NCBI GenBank assembly: GCA_021018995.1
Contig: CM037587.1
Span: 18,291,366-18,355,365, forward strand
Reading direction: 5' to 3'
DNA: 64,000 bases
Origin: Chloranthus sessilifolius
Taxonomy: Eukaryota; Streptophyta; Magnoliopsida; Chloranthales; Chloranthaceae
Below, piece by piece: positions 21,509 through 32,799 of the stretch. Position numbers and translations under genes: made by a program. Positions within the stretch are counted from its first letter, which is position 1. The number at the start of each line of letters is the position of its first letter. The notes below the pieces were generated by a model. That model made no database searches and was not told where the DNA came from. It saw only the letters and a list, made by a program, of their open reading frames with translations.

Positions 21509-23160
21509 GATGCCCCTCTTTGGTATTCGATCACTAATGATCAGATGCCAAAGACAAGAGACATCCGAGGAGGTCCAAGGCATGTTTGATGGGTCCGCCT
21601 GGTTCAACTCAATTCTCAAACATTCATGGTGATGGTGAGTATTCGTAAGCCCTCTCATTTTGGGATATCGTCCGTACCTCAAAGCTAACAGTCCCTAAGC
21701 GCATTGCAACATTATTGGGCATAACTGCGATGATCACAAAAAGTGTAAGCCCGCTAGCCGGGATATCATCCACTTCCTGAGAAAATTATAGATTTGTGAT
21801 GTTGAGTATTAATCTGAAGCAGACAGCTCCATGAAACGGGGTGATCAATCTATGCTTCGGGATCGACGCGAAATACACAAGGCGAAAGGCCTAAACAATG
21901 TGTCCAATCCTATGGGGTATTGGCAGCTCCATTGGATTGGACACGGGTGCCCTTACCTAGGTAAGGCTCGGAGTTTCTGGGTGAACCCATCAACCTCGAG
22001 GTTGCTTTAGCATGATTTACCTGAGTGGAGCGAATATTGATGTCGTAACACTTCTTGGGAATGCATGCCCATTTTCAGAGTAATTTTTTTTTGAATTTTC
22101 TTTTGTTTCAAGGCCCCTAAGTGAAGCTCAAGGACCTCTGGAAATTTTATTCTTGCACAACTCTTTAAGTGGATCAAATGTCAGTTGATACGCTTTAAGA
22201 ATGCGTGTGCTCCGCCGGGGAAGGGTGCACCTTGGGGATGTGCTCGTTCCGGTGGCGAGGTGCTCCTAATTTACATGAACTGGAGTGCCTTAACTTGATA
22301 CAAAGCTAAAAAGATCGGGCTAGAACCAAACATCCATCGAAAGAGATGGTCAATTCTAGCCTCCGTCCCTAATGAAATCACATCTTACTAACTATGCACA
22401 GACAGACACCCATCAGGGGCGATAAGCAGCAAATAGGTGCGAACAGAAGCCTCGACCCTAAGGTACAATTTACGAGGATAAACGACCATCCTACGGATAC
22501 CCAGACGCAAGTGCGTACATTCAATAGGGACACTGTGCCTATACAGGTTTTAAGCCTATGTAAAAGGAAATAAAGGGGAATGAGCCCTTTGGTCTGTATG
22601 TTTGCCCATAGTTTGGTTGGTTGTAATTTCATTTTTGACGGGTCCGTTTCTACTGATAATAGACTTTTCAAATGGTCTGAAGTCGAGTGCACTCTTGGTC
22701 AATCATAGATCCGAAGGTGGATGATCAGAGCCGAAGCCTGGAAGGTGGGGTCAACCAACTCAGGATTTTAACTACATAACAACAGGTTGTTATTCCGAAC
22801 CTTCTCCTTCTTTTTCTTTTTCTTTTTTTTTTTGCACATGTCAGTTCGAGACTTTGACCATGCTCAAACTGTTTTTATTTTTGCATGTATCCTTAGGCAG
22901 ATCCACTTACCATGTTGATATACCTTAAGGATGTGCACATTCCGGTGATAGGTCCTTGGTTTACCTGCCGGACTAGGTGCTACCTCCTGGGGCATGTTTA
23001 GGGAACTGGGACCGGGGATGGGTAAAATTATCTACCTGTTGGATCAGGTACGGGGTGTCCCTGTGTAAAACAGGGTTCGAGAGTTTTCGGGTGAGCCCAA
23101 TCATTCTGAATTGATTTAACACGGTTCTCAGAGTGGCGCAAACAGTCATTGCGACTCTCT
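21509..23160 (-). mobile_element. 3' untranslated region of element X
   Basis: No coding domain is seen. The segment aligns on the minus strand with 43500-44545 of element Y: both carry the CATTCGATCA(T/C)TAGTGATC block next to the PPT, the GTTATGCCCA block, and the ATACCCAGACGC / GCGTCTGGGTAT block near 22500. This shared 1.3-1.6 kb region lies between the antisense PMD gene and the 3' LTR in both elements. Sequence 23160-23490 shows poly-T and nothing else. Confidence 0.6.
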
Positions 23161-23497
23161 TTTGAGAACTAGTGTTGTCTTTCGACATTTTTCCTTTTTC
23201 TCCTTTTTCGTTAGTTTATGTGAATCTTTTTTTCTTTTTTTTTTGCAAACTTTTTTTCATGATTTTATGGGAGCACTTGGTGGGCGCTTATAGAACTAGA
23301 TCTGCTTATTGTAGCACGGTCCCTTTGGGCCAATCGAAAGGAGCTCGAAGGGTCATTTGGGGATGCGTGCACCATCGCTTGATGGTACGCGGGCTTCTAA
23401 GAGGGACCGAGCCTTGGTCCGTAGCATACAGGGGGGGTCCGTCGGGCCTCAAAGCTGAAAAAATGGCTGGGTAGTTTTAAAATTGCCACTTTTGGTC

Positions 23498-23572
23498 AGG
23501 CGTATATAATATATACGCCTGACAAATCTGCAGCCAAAAATGGCTGGGCGTATATATTATATACGCCTGACC
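23498..23572. repeat. Palindrome array G upstream of the antisense PMD gene
   Basis: Two copies: CAGGCGTATATAATATATAC at 23498 and GGGCGTATATATTATATACG at 23546. Each is a near-perfect palindrome. They lie about 215 bp before the 5'-UTR intron of the PMD gene. The equivalent place in element Y holds array J with a different core. Confidence 0.88.
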
Positions 23573-23787
23573 AAAATCGACAGTTTTAAAACTGCCCGAG
23601 CCTGAGCAGAAAAGGGACCCCCTCTTTCAAACTCTATCTTCTTCCCTCCTACTTTCTCAAGTCCGGGACAGCCCCTTAGGGTTTTGGCATTTGGTTTTGC
23701 CCGAGTTCTATCACCGGGGTTTGTGTGTGTGGATCAGAAACACTCATCCTCTATCGGTTTTTGGATCTATTTCCTCTCCCCTTGAAG

Positions 23788-24380
23788 GTAATCATTAACC
23801 CCTCTTTCATCTCCTTTTTGAATTTTGATAATGATTGATGTTCTTCCTTTTTGTGGTGATAAATTAATGCATTTTTTCTCTTTTTTTTTTTTTTTTCAAG
23901 TATGTGTGATTCCTTGTGCTCATGTTCTTCTCTTTTTTTTGTTTCTCTTATTTTTATTTTTTTTTATTCATCATCATCCTTTTTCCCCTTTTTTATTCAT
24001 CATTCATCATGTATCATCACCGTTCATCATCTTTATTCTTGTTTGTTTGTTGTTTTTGTTTGTTTTGTTGTTGTTGTTTTTTTTATGATGGATTAGTACA
24101 CATATATTATTATATTTTTTTTGCATTTTTATTACTTTTCTCCTTCTCTCTTCTTTTTTTTGGGTTTGAGATGCTTGATGTTCTTTTTTGTAGTGCATTT
24201 TTTTCTTTCAGGTATATGTGATTCCTTAGGCCTATGCTCCCCTCTTTTTTCATTTTCCTCATTATTCATCACCACTCATTCTTCATTCATTTTTTGATGG
24301 ATTAGTGCATATTTTGTTATTCTCCCCCCCCCTTTTTTTTTAGCAGCCCTTTCTTATACCGATGTGTTCCATATTTTCAG
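23788..24380 (+). other. Putative 5'-UTR intron of the PMD gene (element X)
   Basis: Donor CTTGAAG/GTAATC at 23788 and acceptor ATATTTTCAG at 24380 directly before ATG 24381. The interior is extremely T-rich with many T runs; the Phe/Leu/Cys-rich frames across it are composition artefacts. In element Y the equivalent interval contains a 43-bp tandem repeat. Confidence 0.55.
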
Positions 24381-26757
24381 ATGTCTGGCAACAAAGGGCA
24401 TGGTCCATAGGAGGGGCCCGAGATGGCCTATGGTCCTCATGGGGAGCAATTCATTATTTCCCAACGCTCCTCCCAACCTTGGTATGAAATGCAAGGTGAA
24501 GCCACTCGTACTGGCCTCCTTCATTGTTAGCATACCCATATTTCCAACTTTAGGATAGCTAGCAAGGTAAACAGATGAGCCCTTTTTCTATTCCTTTGAT
24601 GCCTTCATTATACCACTTTGTTCCTATTTGACCGATGCCTTTTGTCTGCAACCTTTGCCACACATTATGTTCCGGGGTGGCTGGTTCGACCTCCAACGCC
24701 TCGTACTTTATCTCCCACATGTGGTGAAGGACCTGCTTGCCTAAGCTGGTTTTGGGGATTTCATTTCCTGCCCCGCTGTGAGGGCTGACACGACCTATCT
24801 GAAGGCCCTGATAGAGCGCTTCCGCCCTGAGACCATGACGTTTCACATGGCTATGGATGAGATGACCCTCATACCCGCGGACTAGTCCATGATTACCGGG
24901 GTTCGTATTAGAGGGGTGTCAGTGATACCTGCCCGTACGCTTGATAGGGAGGAGGTGACTCGGTTGATACGGGCCTACCCAACCTCCGAGAACGTTCGCG
25001 GTTTCGAAGTCAAGCTATCCTAGGTAGTTGGCTTGTTCGTGCCTCATGAGTTAGTGGATCTGGGCCAACCTGATGCGGCCATCTATCTCGAGCCAGAGCG
25101 TGCACTGATGCTGGCCCGCATTTCTCTGTTGTTCCTCCTTGGCAAGACTCTCCTTTCAAATACCAGCGGAGGGCGGGTCTCATTGTCCCTACTCAGTCTT
25201 ATGGTGAACTGGGACACTGTACATCGGTTCGATTGGGGAGGTGCTGGTTATGCGGTGCTCATGTCTAGCCTGGTGCGAGCCGTTCTTGGGGACTCCAGCT
25301 CCGTTGTGAGCTTCTGGCCCACACTTGAGGTATTTTATCCTTTGGTCTCAATTTGTACCCCCCCCCTTTTTTTTGCATATCTGTTTTTATCTACTTGCTT
25401 TCTCAGGTAAGGGGGTATCTGCATTTCCAACCTGGTCGCCCTCTGCTTCTCCCGGAAGTTCCCACGTTTCCCCTTATGAGCAATTGGCATGGAAACTGCC
25501 ACCGGGACGTAGGTATGAAGCACTTGGAGTTAGGGCTGCGATCTCAGTTTGATCTGCTGATCCCTGAGCAGGTATAACAATTTCTCTCTTTGCAAATTTG
25601 ATAGCTCTTTTATGTTGTGGGTTCTGACCAAATGTATAAATCCCTCCTCTTTTTATTAAGCAGGTCATCCTTGATCCCTACGTCGGATCCCCCTTCTGAA
25701 ACTTGGCTGCAGTGGGCCCTTCTCGCCTTTTGTTAGATCGACGCATTATTTTCTTCTATGGGTCCTGGGCTAGGGCCTATTACTTAGGAGAGAGGCTGAT
25801 TCATTAGTATCGACCTCTTTTTGCCATGCCCCAAGCTCCTCCAGCTGATGTATTGGCTCCTGAGGGTTCTACCGAAATGCTTACTGCTCGCTTTCTCCAC
25901 CACGAGGTCCCCATTGATGATCTTCTCTTTCCTGGGGGATATCAGATGTGGTAGAATCTCTGCCCTATCGTTCTCTGCTGCCCCGATTCGTGCCTAGTGC
26001 CAACTTTTTGGCTTTTGGTGGCCCGCAATCTCAGGTAATGTTCTTTCCTCTGTCTATTAGCAGCCTTACATATGATTACCTTAATTGCTCTGCTATTTGA
26101 ATAAAGACTATTTCTCCCCATAGTTTTGACAGGATGACGATTCAGATGAGGGGGATGAGGCAGCTGTTCCTGATGAGGCTACCGGTGCTGGACTTCCGAC
26201 CCTTCGGGTGCTGGCGCTTTTAGTAGTTCGCCAACTGAGGTCTAGGGGACTTTTAAGCGCTTGGATGATGCCTTTCTATCACCTATGTGTGCCGATGTGG
26301 CTGAGAAGGCACGCATATCTGTGAAACCTATTCGGATTCCACCCGCTGAGCTAATCCCTGGGGTAATCTCTCCCTTGTTACCTTGCTCTTCTGTTTTCTT
26401 GGATTATGTCGATGGCCTGTGTGACTAATACCTCTCTCTTTATCTTTTTACTGCAGGATTATGAGTCGGCCCTAAACCAAGCCGAATATTATTGCCACAT
26501 TGTCAGTCTTAGGGAGGTTGAGGTGGTGAGTGAATATTAACCGCATCTAATCATCCTCATATTTACTTTCTACTTGTTTCCCTAACTAATGGCCCTTCGT
26601 GTGCTTATGTAGCGTGCTCGTCAAAAGGAGTCGCGCTCTCTACTTGGCCTCTCAGGCATGGACTCGGGTGGGGGAGACCCGTACCTTTCAAAGCACGACC
26701 CGACGCCGGAAGAAGTCAAAGGGGGCTGCCCAGGATTAGTTCATTTTCTGAAAATTT
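24381..26757 (+). pseudogene. Antisense plant mobile domain (PMD) gene with introns, element X
   Basis: A multi-exon gene on the strand opposite to gag-pol. Likely exons: 24381-24566, 24652-25329, 25407-25571, 25664-26034, 26133-26362, 26457-26525 and 26613-26757. Most boundaries have GT and AG, and the frame is kept across the second to fourth exons. Residues typical of the aminotransferase-like plant mobile domain are FGDFISCPAVRADTTYLKAL, RFRPETMTFHMAMDEMTLIP, ARISLLFLLGKTLLSNTSGG, DWGGAGYAVLMSSLVRAV and YLHFQPGRPLLLPE. The first coding acceptor is changed (CTGCAA where element Y has ATGCAG) and there are in-frame stops in exons 1, 2 and 4. A basic RRRKKSK cluster lies near the end in another frame. 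PMD proteins occur in plants both as host genes and inside transposons; the molecular role is unknown. Confidence 0.75.
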
Positions 26758-27128
26758 GAAACAGTGAAACAGTTTATATTTTGAAATATTGGGGAATATG
26801 TAATAATTTTCTTTTGATTTTTTTTGGATGGTCTCACAACTTTTATGGTTTATATGAATGCTCTGTTTGTTTATCTCTCTGCCTTTATGGGTTTTTTGTT
26901 TGTTTGGCATAAAGCGGGCCAGAGCCCCTCCAATGACGAGGGTGAGCTCGTGTGTGATTACCCGCATATGATCCACGGATGCCACATCATCCGAGGGTTT
27001 CCCATGGGTGCGTGAGCGTGCCCAGCCCCGAGATAAAAAAGTAGGCTGAGCGAAATCCGTACCTCGCTTGGAAAGTAGAAAAGAATGGGCTAATGCGAGG
27101 GGAGCCACACTTCCCTGCCCTCATTAAC

Positions 27129-27297
27129 TGGGCGTATATATTATATATGCCTGGCAAAAATTTTGAAATTTTTCCTTGGCGTATATAATATATACGCCTG
27201 GTAAAAACATCTGCCATGTTGCCCTGGCGTATATAATATATACGCCTGGCCAAAAAAATTTAGAATTTTGCCTTGGCTTATATATTATATATGCCTC
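27129..27297. repeat. Palindrome array H upstream of the DUF7745-like gene
   Basis: Four copies: GGGCGTATATATTATATATG at 27130, GGCGTATATAATATATACGC at 27178, GGCGTATATAATATATACGC at 27226 and GGCTTATATATTATATATGC at 27275. Spacing is about 48 bp. The array ends 178 bp before ATG 27475 and begins about 370 bp after the PMD gene. Confidence 0.9.
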
Positions 27298-27474
27298 ATA
27301 TAACTAGGCTCGACGGGTTCCTTATAATCCGCGCCCAGCCCTCTTTGCCTCACTATTCACCCGGGCTTTGCCTTTTTGCCCCTCCTTTTTCTTTCTTTTA
27401 TCTTTCTTCCCTTTTTTCTTGACAAGCGGGTCCATCACCCTACATTGATTGAGCTTTATGTAGGACACCTTTAT

Positions 27475-28951
27475 ATGTCTATGGACCCGCTTCCCGGCCC
27501 AAATTCTCATACGGGGGATGGGCTTAGTGTACTTCCCTGTTTGGACTCGGGGCCCAATTTTTTACAATAGTGGTGCGCTAGCTTGACTGAGGGCGAGCTC
27601 GCTGTTCTCGATCGCCTCAGATTATCCCTCCTTTCCTCTCTCCTTGTTCCTCTGTTGCCCGACCTCCTACAAGCGGCTTTGGCGTCATGCGACCATAGGG
27701 CTCATGTCTTCATATTCGGGTCCGGGGAGCTCACCCCAACCTTGGAGGAGCTAGCCTCTATTATCGGCTTGAGGATGCATCGAGGGATTGCCAAAGTGGT
27801 GCCCAAACCGGGGTATGCAAAGGCGGTCTACGCGGTTCTTGGTTTGAAAAAGGGTGGGTATGAGAAGGGCTTCCCCGGCGGGCCCACTAGGTGCTTGGTG
27901 AAATTCCTGAGAGAACTTTTCGGCGACTCAAGTCTCCAAAAGTTGCCTGTCCGAGATCCTTTCAATTTGAAGGCCTTTGCCCTTTATTTGCTATCGAAAG
28001 TTCTCTTCTTTACTAGGGGCGAGACATTTTCCCTCGGGTTATGTGATGTCTTGACCGAATTAGAGGGAGGTCGTTCACTGGTACACCTAGTCTTGGCTGA
28101 GATGTATCGGGGCTTGGATGCCTCGGCCTCGGGCCGGGTTGGGATTCTTCACGGGATTCCACTCCTTATTCAGATTTGGCTAGGAGAGCATTTGGCTATC
28201 ATGGGGCCTGTGCCGAGATTCTGCTTGGTAAGAGGGGATGTGGCATGGGGCTTTCTGACCTGCTGCTTGAGGCTGCCCCATGGGAGCATCGAAGAACTGA
28301 GCCTGTGGCTATCTGATGCGGAGTTGATCTGGCAACTTCCCTGGTTGGACGACACCTTTTCGATTGTCCGCTCTCGGGATTGTGAGGGTATCACGCTTTT
28401 GGGGTTGACTGGTAGTACCTACTATTTCCCATCTCGGGTGCTTCGTCAATTCGGATATACCCAACCCGTGCCATGTATTGTGAGGCTGCCCTTGTGTTCC
28501 CTGATATTCTCTTGGGGTTCTCTCAGTGACCTGGATCGCATAGTAGCCCTCTGGGAGACCCGCCAATCGCCGCACATGTGTAGCTTGGTTCAGGGGGCGT
28601 CCTCTCTTGATTCTGAGGTTTGGATCAGAGCTCACACCCTAACCGGTTTGATAGATGTGATAGAGGCAGGTCAGGCCATTCAAGGAAACGGTGCTCCGGA
28701 CTAGAATTGAGTCTCTTTTTGTAGAGAAGCTGGCTTTGACTGAGGCTTTGGGGAAGGAGAGGGCCAGAGCCGAGATGGCGGAGGTGAGAGCTGCTACGGC
28801 CGAGAGTGAGGTTCTTCGGTTGACTGGGCTTTTGACTGAGTCTCATAGTGCAGCTGATGCTTCGCGGAGGCGGCAGAAGAGTCTTCATGGTAGGTGGTTG
28901 ACCGATCGAAATGCCCGTGAGGAATCTCTTCTTCGCGGTCGATTGCCTTGA
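27475..28951 (+). pseudogene. Antisense DUF7745-like gene with coiled-coil C-terminus, element X
   Basis: The likely start is ATG 27475 (MSMDPLPGPNSHTGD). One in-frame TAG at 27568 is followed by an unbroken 374-codon frame to 28704. The body has the layout of the DUF7745-type plant family: SLTEGELAVLDRLRLSLLSS, FIFGSGELTPTLEELASIIG, FNLKAFALYLLSKVLFFTRG, LIQIWLGEHLAI, LSDAELIWQLPWLDDTF and PSRVLRQFGYTQPVPCIVR. A frameshift near 28690 leads to a Glu/Ala/Arg-rich segment to 28951 with heptad-like spacing (EKLALTEALGKERARAEMAE), probably a coiled coil. It is antisense to pol and follows the PMD gene in tandem. The family assignment is from memory of its sequence pattern; function is unknown. 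Confidence 0.62.
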
Positions 28952-29181
28952 GCGTGGTTCTGCCCTTACACTGTTTCTGCACATACCATAGATCATATAC
29001 ACAGAGGGGGGCTGATGCCCCTTAACAGAGATCTCCTTCCTTTTTTTTTGGGTTGTTTCTTTTTATTTGTTTTATACTTGTACAGAAGGCAGAAAGTAGA
29101 AAGTGTGTCATGTTGTTATCTTTTTGGGACGTGACACTTCATACGTGATGCTTGTAAGAAAAGAAATGAAATTTGCTATAT

Positions 29182-29213
<32 letters not shown>

Positions 29214-29273
29214 TTTTGGTATTCGAATTTTCTTCCATACGTCTTGCAACGTAAGGTTATTTTTTCTTTTCAA

Positions 29274-29465
29274 ATTTTTCTCCTACATAGGGTGAGGCTT
29301 TTTATGGGAAAGGAAAATCCATTATCTTTTTTGAAATTTTTTCCTTCACAATGTGAGGCTTTTTATGGGAAAGGAAAATCTATTATCTTTTTTGAAATTT
29401 TCTCCCTCACAGTGTGAGGCTTTTTATGGGAAAGGAAAATTCATTATCTTTTTTGAAATTTTCTC
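29274..29465. repeat. 61-bp tandem repeat, three copies
   Basis: GTGAGGCTTTTTATGGGAAA recurs at 29292, 29353 and 29414 with the intervening ATTATCTTTTTTGAAATTTT block, a constant period of 61 bp with few mismatches. Confidence 0.92.
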
Positions 29466-29769
29466 CTTTTTGTGATGTCGGTATTTTCAAGGCCAACTGG
29501 TGGGTCCTCTTTTTGAGCATGGTCGAACCCCGTTTAGGAGTTTTCGGTACTTCTGGATAGGTCAGCTTCCCCGAGATTGATTAATCTTATGGCCTTACCT
29601 TTGGTCATGTGTCAGACGACGCGGTAAAGACGACATACTTGATTAGGATCCGATCTGATTTTAACATGAGCGGCCCCATCAAAAGAAGGGGGAAGGGGCT
29701 CAAGGGGTCCAGACAAAAATAGGCGGGCCGGAACAGATCCTCTCCTAATCTCTCTTTTCTTGACATTTT

Positions 29770-29960
29770 TGCTCACAGCGTCCAAGACAGGTTTTCGCCA
29801 TGCCTGTCATCCCTATTTTTACCCGTAGCGCCCTTTCGGGTTTTCACCACGTCCATGGGTTCGCTCTCTTACCCCAAGTGCCTTTTCAGGTTTTCACCTG
29901 GTCCGCGTGAGTTCGCTGTTTTTACCAGCGGTGCCCTTGCGGGTTTTCACCATGTCCATC
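29770..29960. repeat. About 51-bp degenerate tandem repeat, four copies
   Basis: GCGCCCTTTCGGGTTTTCAC-like units occur at about 29778, 29828, 29879 and 29932, each followed by CATGTCC or similar. Units of this kind are frequent in the 3' part of plant Tat elements (recalled from experience, not searched). Confidence 0.8.
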
Positions 29961-30631
29961 TTGCTTTGAACTCAAATTAATTTTCTTTCTTTCCTTTTTT
30001 CTTTTCTTCTTTTTTTTTAGAACTAGAAAGCCACGACATAGACAAAGATTCTGTCATAACCGGCTGGATGGGGTTCTGGTGTCGTCTCACGACTCGACTC
30101 ATGTCGACTTGACAGATATTGTGACTGCTTGCGAACCTACAAAGAGGGCTTCCTTCAGGGTGTAGCTTGGCCATGGGTTAGGTTAGGATTTGAAGGTATG
30201 CTGGGCTAAAAGGGTTTCCTTGATGCGGCTTCAGTTTTCTCAACATACTTTCTTCCTTAGGGGGTTTTTACTGTACATGCCTCGTGATTCTTTTATACAC
30301 ATCTTTTGTTATTCTTTTTTTTTTCTCCATTTCAGGCAATCTCTTTTTGAGGTTTTGCTTTTTTTTTTTAATTTTTGGGTTTGATAGTAACTTTATACAC
30401 ATGTATCTTTTCTCACTTCTTTTTTTGGTATACATACACGTATATATATTTTTTGGGGGGGATGAGTTTATTGAAAGAAAGGCCCAGGCTCAAATGGGGT
30501 AGCAAAGGATAAAAAAAAATAAATTTAGGGATGTTTTTTTTGGGCTACTGTGCTTGGAATGATGGCCTCTTTTGGGTGGTTCTTAAGCAGTCACATATCT
30601 ATTTCATCAATACTTACCTTATCACGATACA

Positions 30632-31745
30632 CTAAGAGTAGAACCGTCGGACATATCCAGCATTGATGGGTTCGGGAAGATGATCTCCGTCCATGGTGGT
30701 GAGACCGATGGCTTGTCCCGGCAGCACCACTCGAATGATGTATGGTCCTTCCCAGTTCGGCTTAAACTTTCCTCTTGGATCAGCATGGAGGGATGGGAAG
30801 ACCTTTTTCAGCACAGTGTCTCCTACCTTTAGATCTCGACCACGAACACGTTTATTGTAAGCGCGTGCGATTCTCTCCTGGTAAACTTGAGTGTGACACA
30901 AGGCTAGGAGTCTCCTCTCGTCCAATAAGTTTAATTGTTCAAAGCGGGATCTCTCTCTCTCTGCTTCGGGTAAGCCTGATACCATGAGGATTCAGAGCGA
31001 TGGTACTTCAACCTCCGCCGGGAGGACGGCCTCGGTTCCATACACAAGGGAGAATGGTGTAGCCCCTGTAGCGGTACGGATTGACGCTCTGTAGGTCCAA
31101 AGCACGAAGGGTAACTGCTCGCTCCAATCTCGATAAGTGACGACCATTTTCTCTAGGATGCAGACTAGAGTTTTGTTGGCCGCCTCCACGGCTCCATTAG
31201 TTTGAGGCCTGTAATGGGAGTAGCGATGGTGCTTAATCTTGTACTGCTCGCAGAAGTCTCGGATGCGCTTATTCGCGAAATTTGTACCATTGTCCGTGAT
31301 GATATCTCTGGGTACTCCAAATCGGTACACAATATTGTTCTTGAGAAACTTCTCAATGTGAACGGCCATGATATTGGCATATGACGCCGCTTCAACCCAC
31401 TTGGTGAAGTATTCAATGGCGACGAGGATGAATCGATGTCCGTTCGATGCTTTTGGATTAATCATTCGGACAACGTCAAGGCCCCAGGTAGCGAATGGCC
31501 AAGGAGTGGTCATGCAGTGAAGATCAATGGCGGAAGCATGTATCAGACTGGAGTGTTCTTGACACTTGTAGCATTTTTGAACATGTTTATAACAATCTGA
31601 TTCCATGGTGGTCCAAAAGTATCCCTGCCGTAGGATTTTCTTAGCGAGCATGTGACCGCTAATGTGGGTTCCGCATACTCCCTCATGGATTTCTTTCATA
31701 ATACTAACTGCTTCAGTTTCAGTGAGGCACCTGTGTAAGATGTTA
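30632..31745 (-). pseudogene. Integrase of Tat element X
   Basis: The His/Cys zinc finger is present in MKEIHEGVCGTHISGHMLAK and CYKHVQKCYKCQEHS. The core shows WGLDVVRMINP (first Asp), IITDNGTNFANKRIRDFCEQ (second Asp) and RPQTNGAVEAANKTLVCILE (Glu), all three catalytic acids kept. The frame stops after EVPSL at 30992 with TGA where related proteins have Arg, consistent with CGA to TGA; it then continues in the same frame (ILMVSGLPEAERERSRFEQL) to 30632. The C-terminal part includes LKVGDTVLKKV and GKFKPNWEGPYIIRVVLPGQ. No chromodomain follows, in keeping with Tat. Confidence 0.93.
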
Positions 31746-31753
31746 TTGTATGA

Positions 31754-32407
31754 TCACTTGTAGAGGCATTCCCCGCAAATGATGTAACCTACTGCTAAAC
31801 ATTGAATAGTCCATCGATCCGTCTTGGATGTACCCTCTGGGAAAGTTAGGGTCTCGAGGAAATTCTTGATGTCTGAGAACCAAGGTGGCTCATCATTAGG
31901 CTCAGTAGGTTCCTCAATTTGGAGGCAGAAGGTCGGCTCATTCCTCTGTTCGATCATGATCGGCTTCATCTCAACACCATAGGGGATTTCAATCATTGAC
32001 GCCAAAGTTGCTAATGCGTCGGCAAAGCGATTCCTTATCCGAGGGACATAGGAGAAAGTCACATCTTGGAAGCAAGCTATTAGATCCTTGAGGTGTTCAT
32101 GATAGGGGATCAATTTTTCGTCTTTCGTCTTCTAGTCACCATTCGTCTGGCATATGATTAACTGTGAATCGCTAAAAACTCGAAGGTGAGTTACATTCAG
32201 ATCAAGAGCTGCTTGTAGACCGGCGGTGCAAGCTTCATACTCAGCCATATTGTTAGTGCAGGGAAAGTTGAGCTTGATGGAGATCAGTACATGGGATCCT
32301 TTTGGTGAAATCAGGATGACACCAACTCCTTGGCCTTCGACATGCGATGCTCCGTCAAAGTGCATTACCCATGATTCTTGTGCTTCTTCTGTATCATCTT
32401 CTGTCAC
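31754..32407 (-). pseudogene. Second (archaeal-type) RNase H domain of Tat element X
   Basis: The fragment 32407-32132 has WVMHFDGASHVEGQGVGVIL (first Asp), NNMAEYEACTAGLQAALDLN (Glu) and LRVFSDSQLIICQ (Asp). It continues after a stop in 32113-31754 with VTFSYVPRIRNRFADALATL (last Asp). An extra RNase H after the usual one is the hallmark of the plant Tat lineage. It is separated from the first RNase H by a short linker and from the integrase by about 100 residues. Confidence 0.9.
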
Positions 32408-32439
32408 GAACAGGATGTCCTCATCGGGGAATTCAGTCC

Positions 32440-32769
32440 TTAGAGGCTCATAGTCTGGCAGAGGGTTCTTAGCAAGATGATCGGCAAGTGCCTGCCCTTT
32501 GATCGATTTCTGAGTGACGTAGTGATGTCGAAGTCAGATAACAAAAGCTGCCATCTTGCAGTTCGGCCACTGAGAGCAGGTTTCTCGAATAGGTACTTCA
32601 ATGGATCCATTCGTGCTAGAAGTAGGACGACTTGGGATAACAGATAGTGTCGAAGTCTTTGAGTAGCCCATACGAGCGCTAGGCATGGCTTCTCCAAATG
32701 AGAGTAGCGCGCCTCATAATCAGTGAACTTCTTGCTCAGGTAGTAGATGGCAGTCATCATTCCACTCAA
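32440..32769 (-). pseudogene. First RNase H domain of Tat element X (partial)
   Basis: Residues AIYYLSKKFTDYEARYSHLE and ALVWATQRLRHYLLSQ, then DPLKYLFEKPALSGRTARWQ, correspond to the central and C-terminal part of the gypsy RNase H. The N-terminal strand with the first Asp is out of frame near 32770-32830. Downstream a frameshift changes the KGQALADHLAKNP-like end. Confidence 0.85.
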
Positions 32770-32799
32770 CTGGTGAATTCTTTCTTAGTAGTTTGAAGA

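Larger units (their letters stand above)
28952..30631. mobile_element. Non-coding spacer between the DUF7745-like gene and pol end, with tandem repeats
   Basis: No gene seen. It holds an (AC)n/(AT)n run at about 29183-29214, a 61-bp tandem repeat (29274-29465) and a roughly 51-bp degenerate repeat (29770-29960), then T-rich sequence to the end of the integrase. It is the convergent region between two antisense genes (plus) and pol (minus), so transcripts from both strands would end here. Confidence 0.6.

Noticed and set aside
23825..24221. Phe/Leu-rich plus-strand ORFs resembling membrane proteins
   Set aside because: The interval is a T-rich intron with clear splice borders before the PMD start; composition alone explains the frames.
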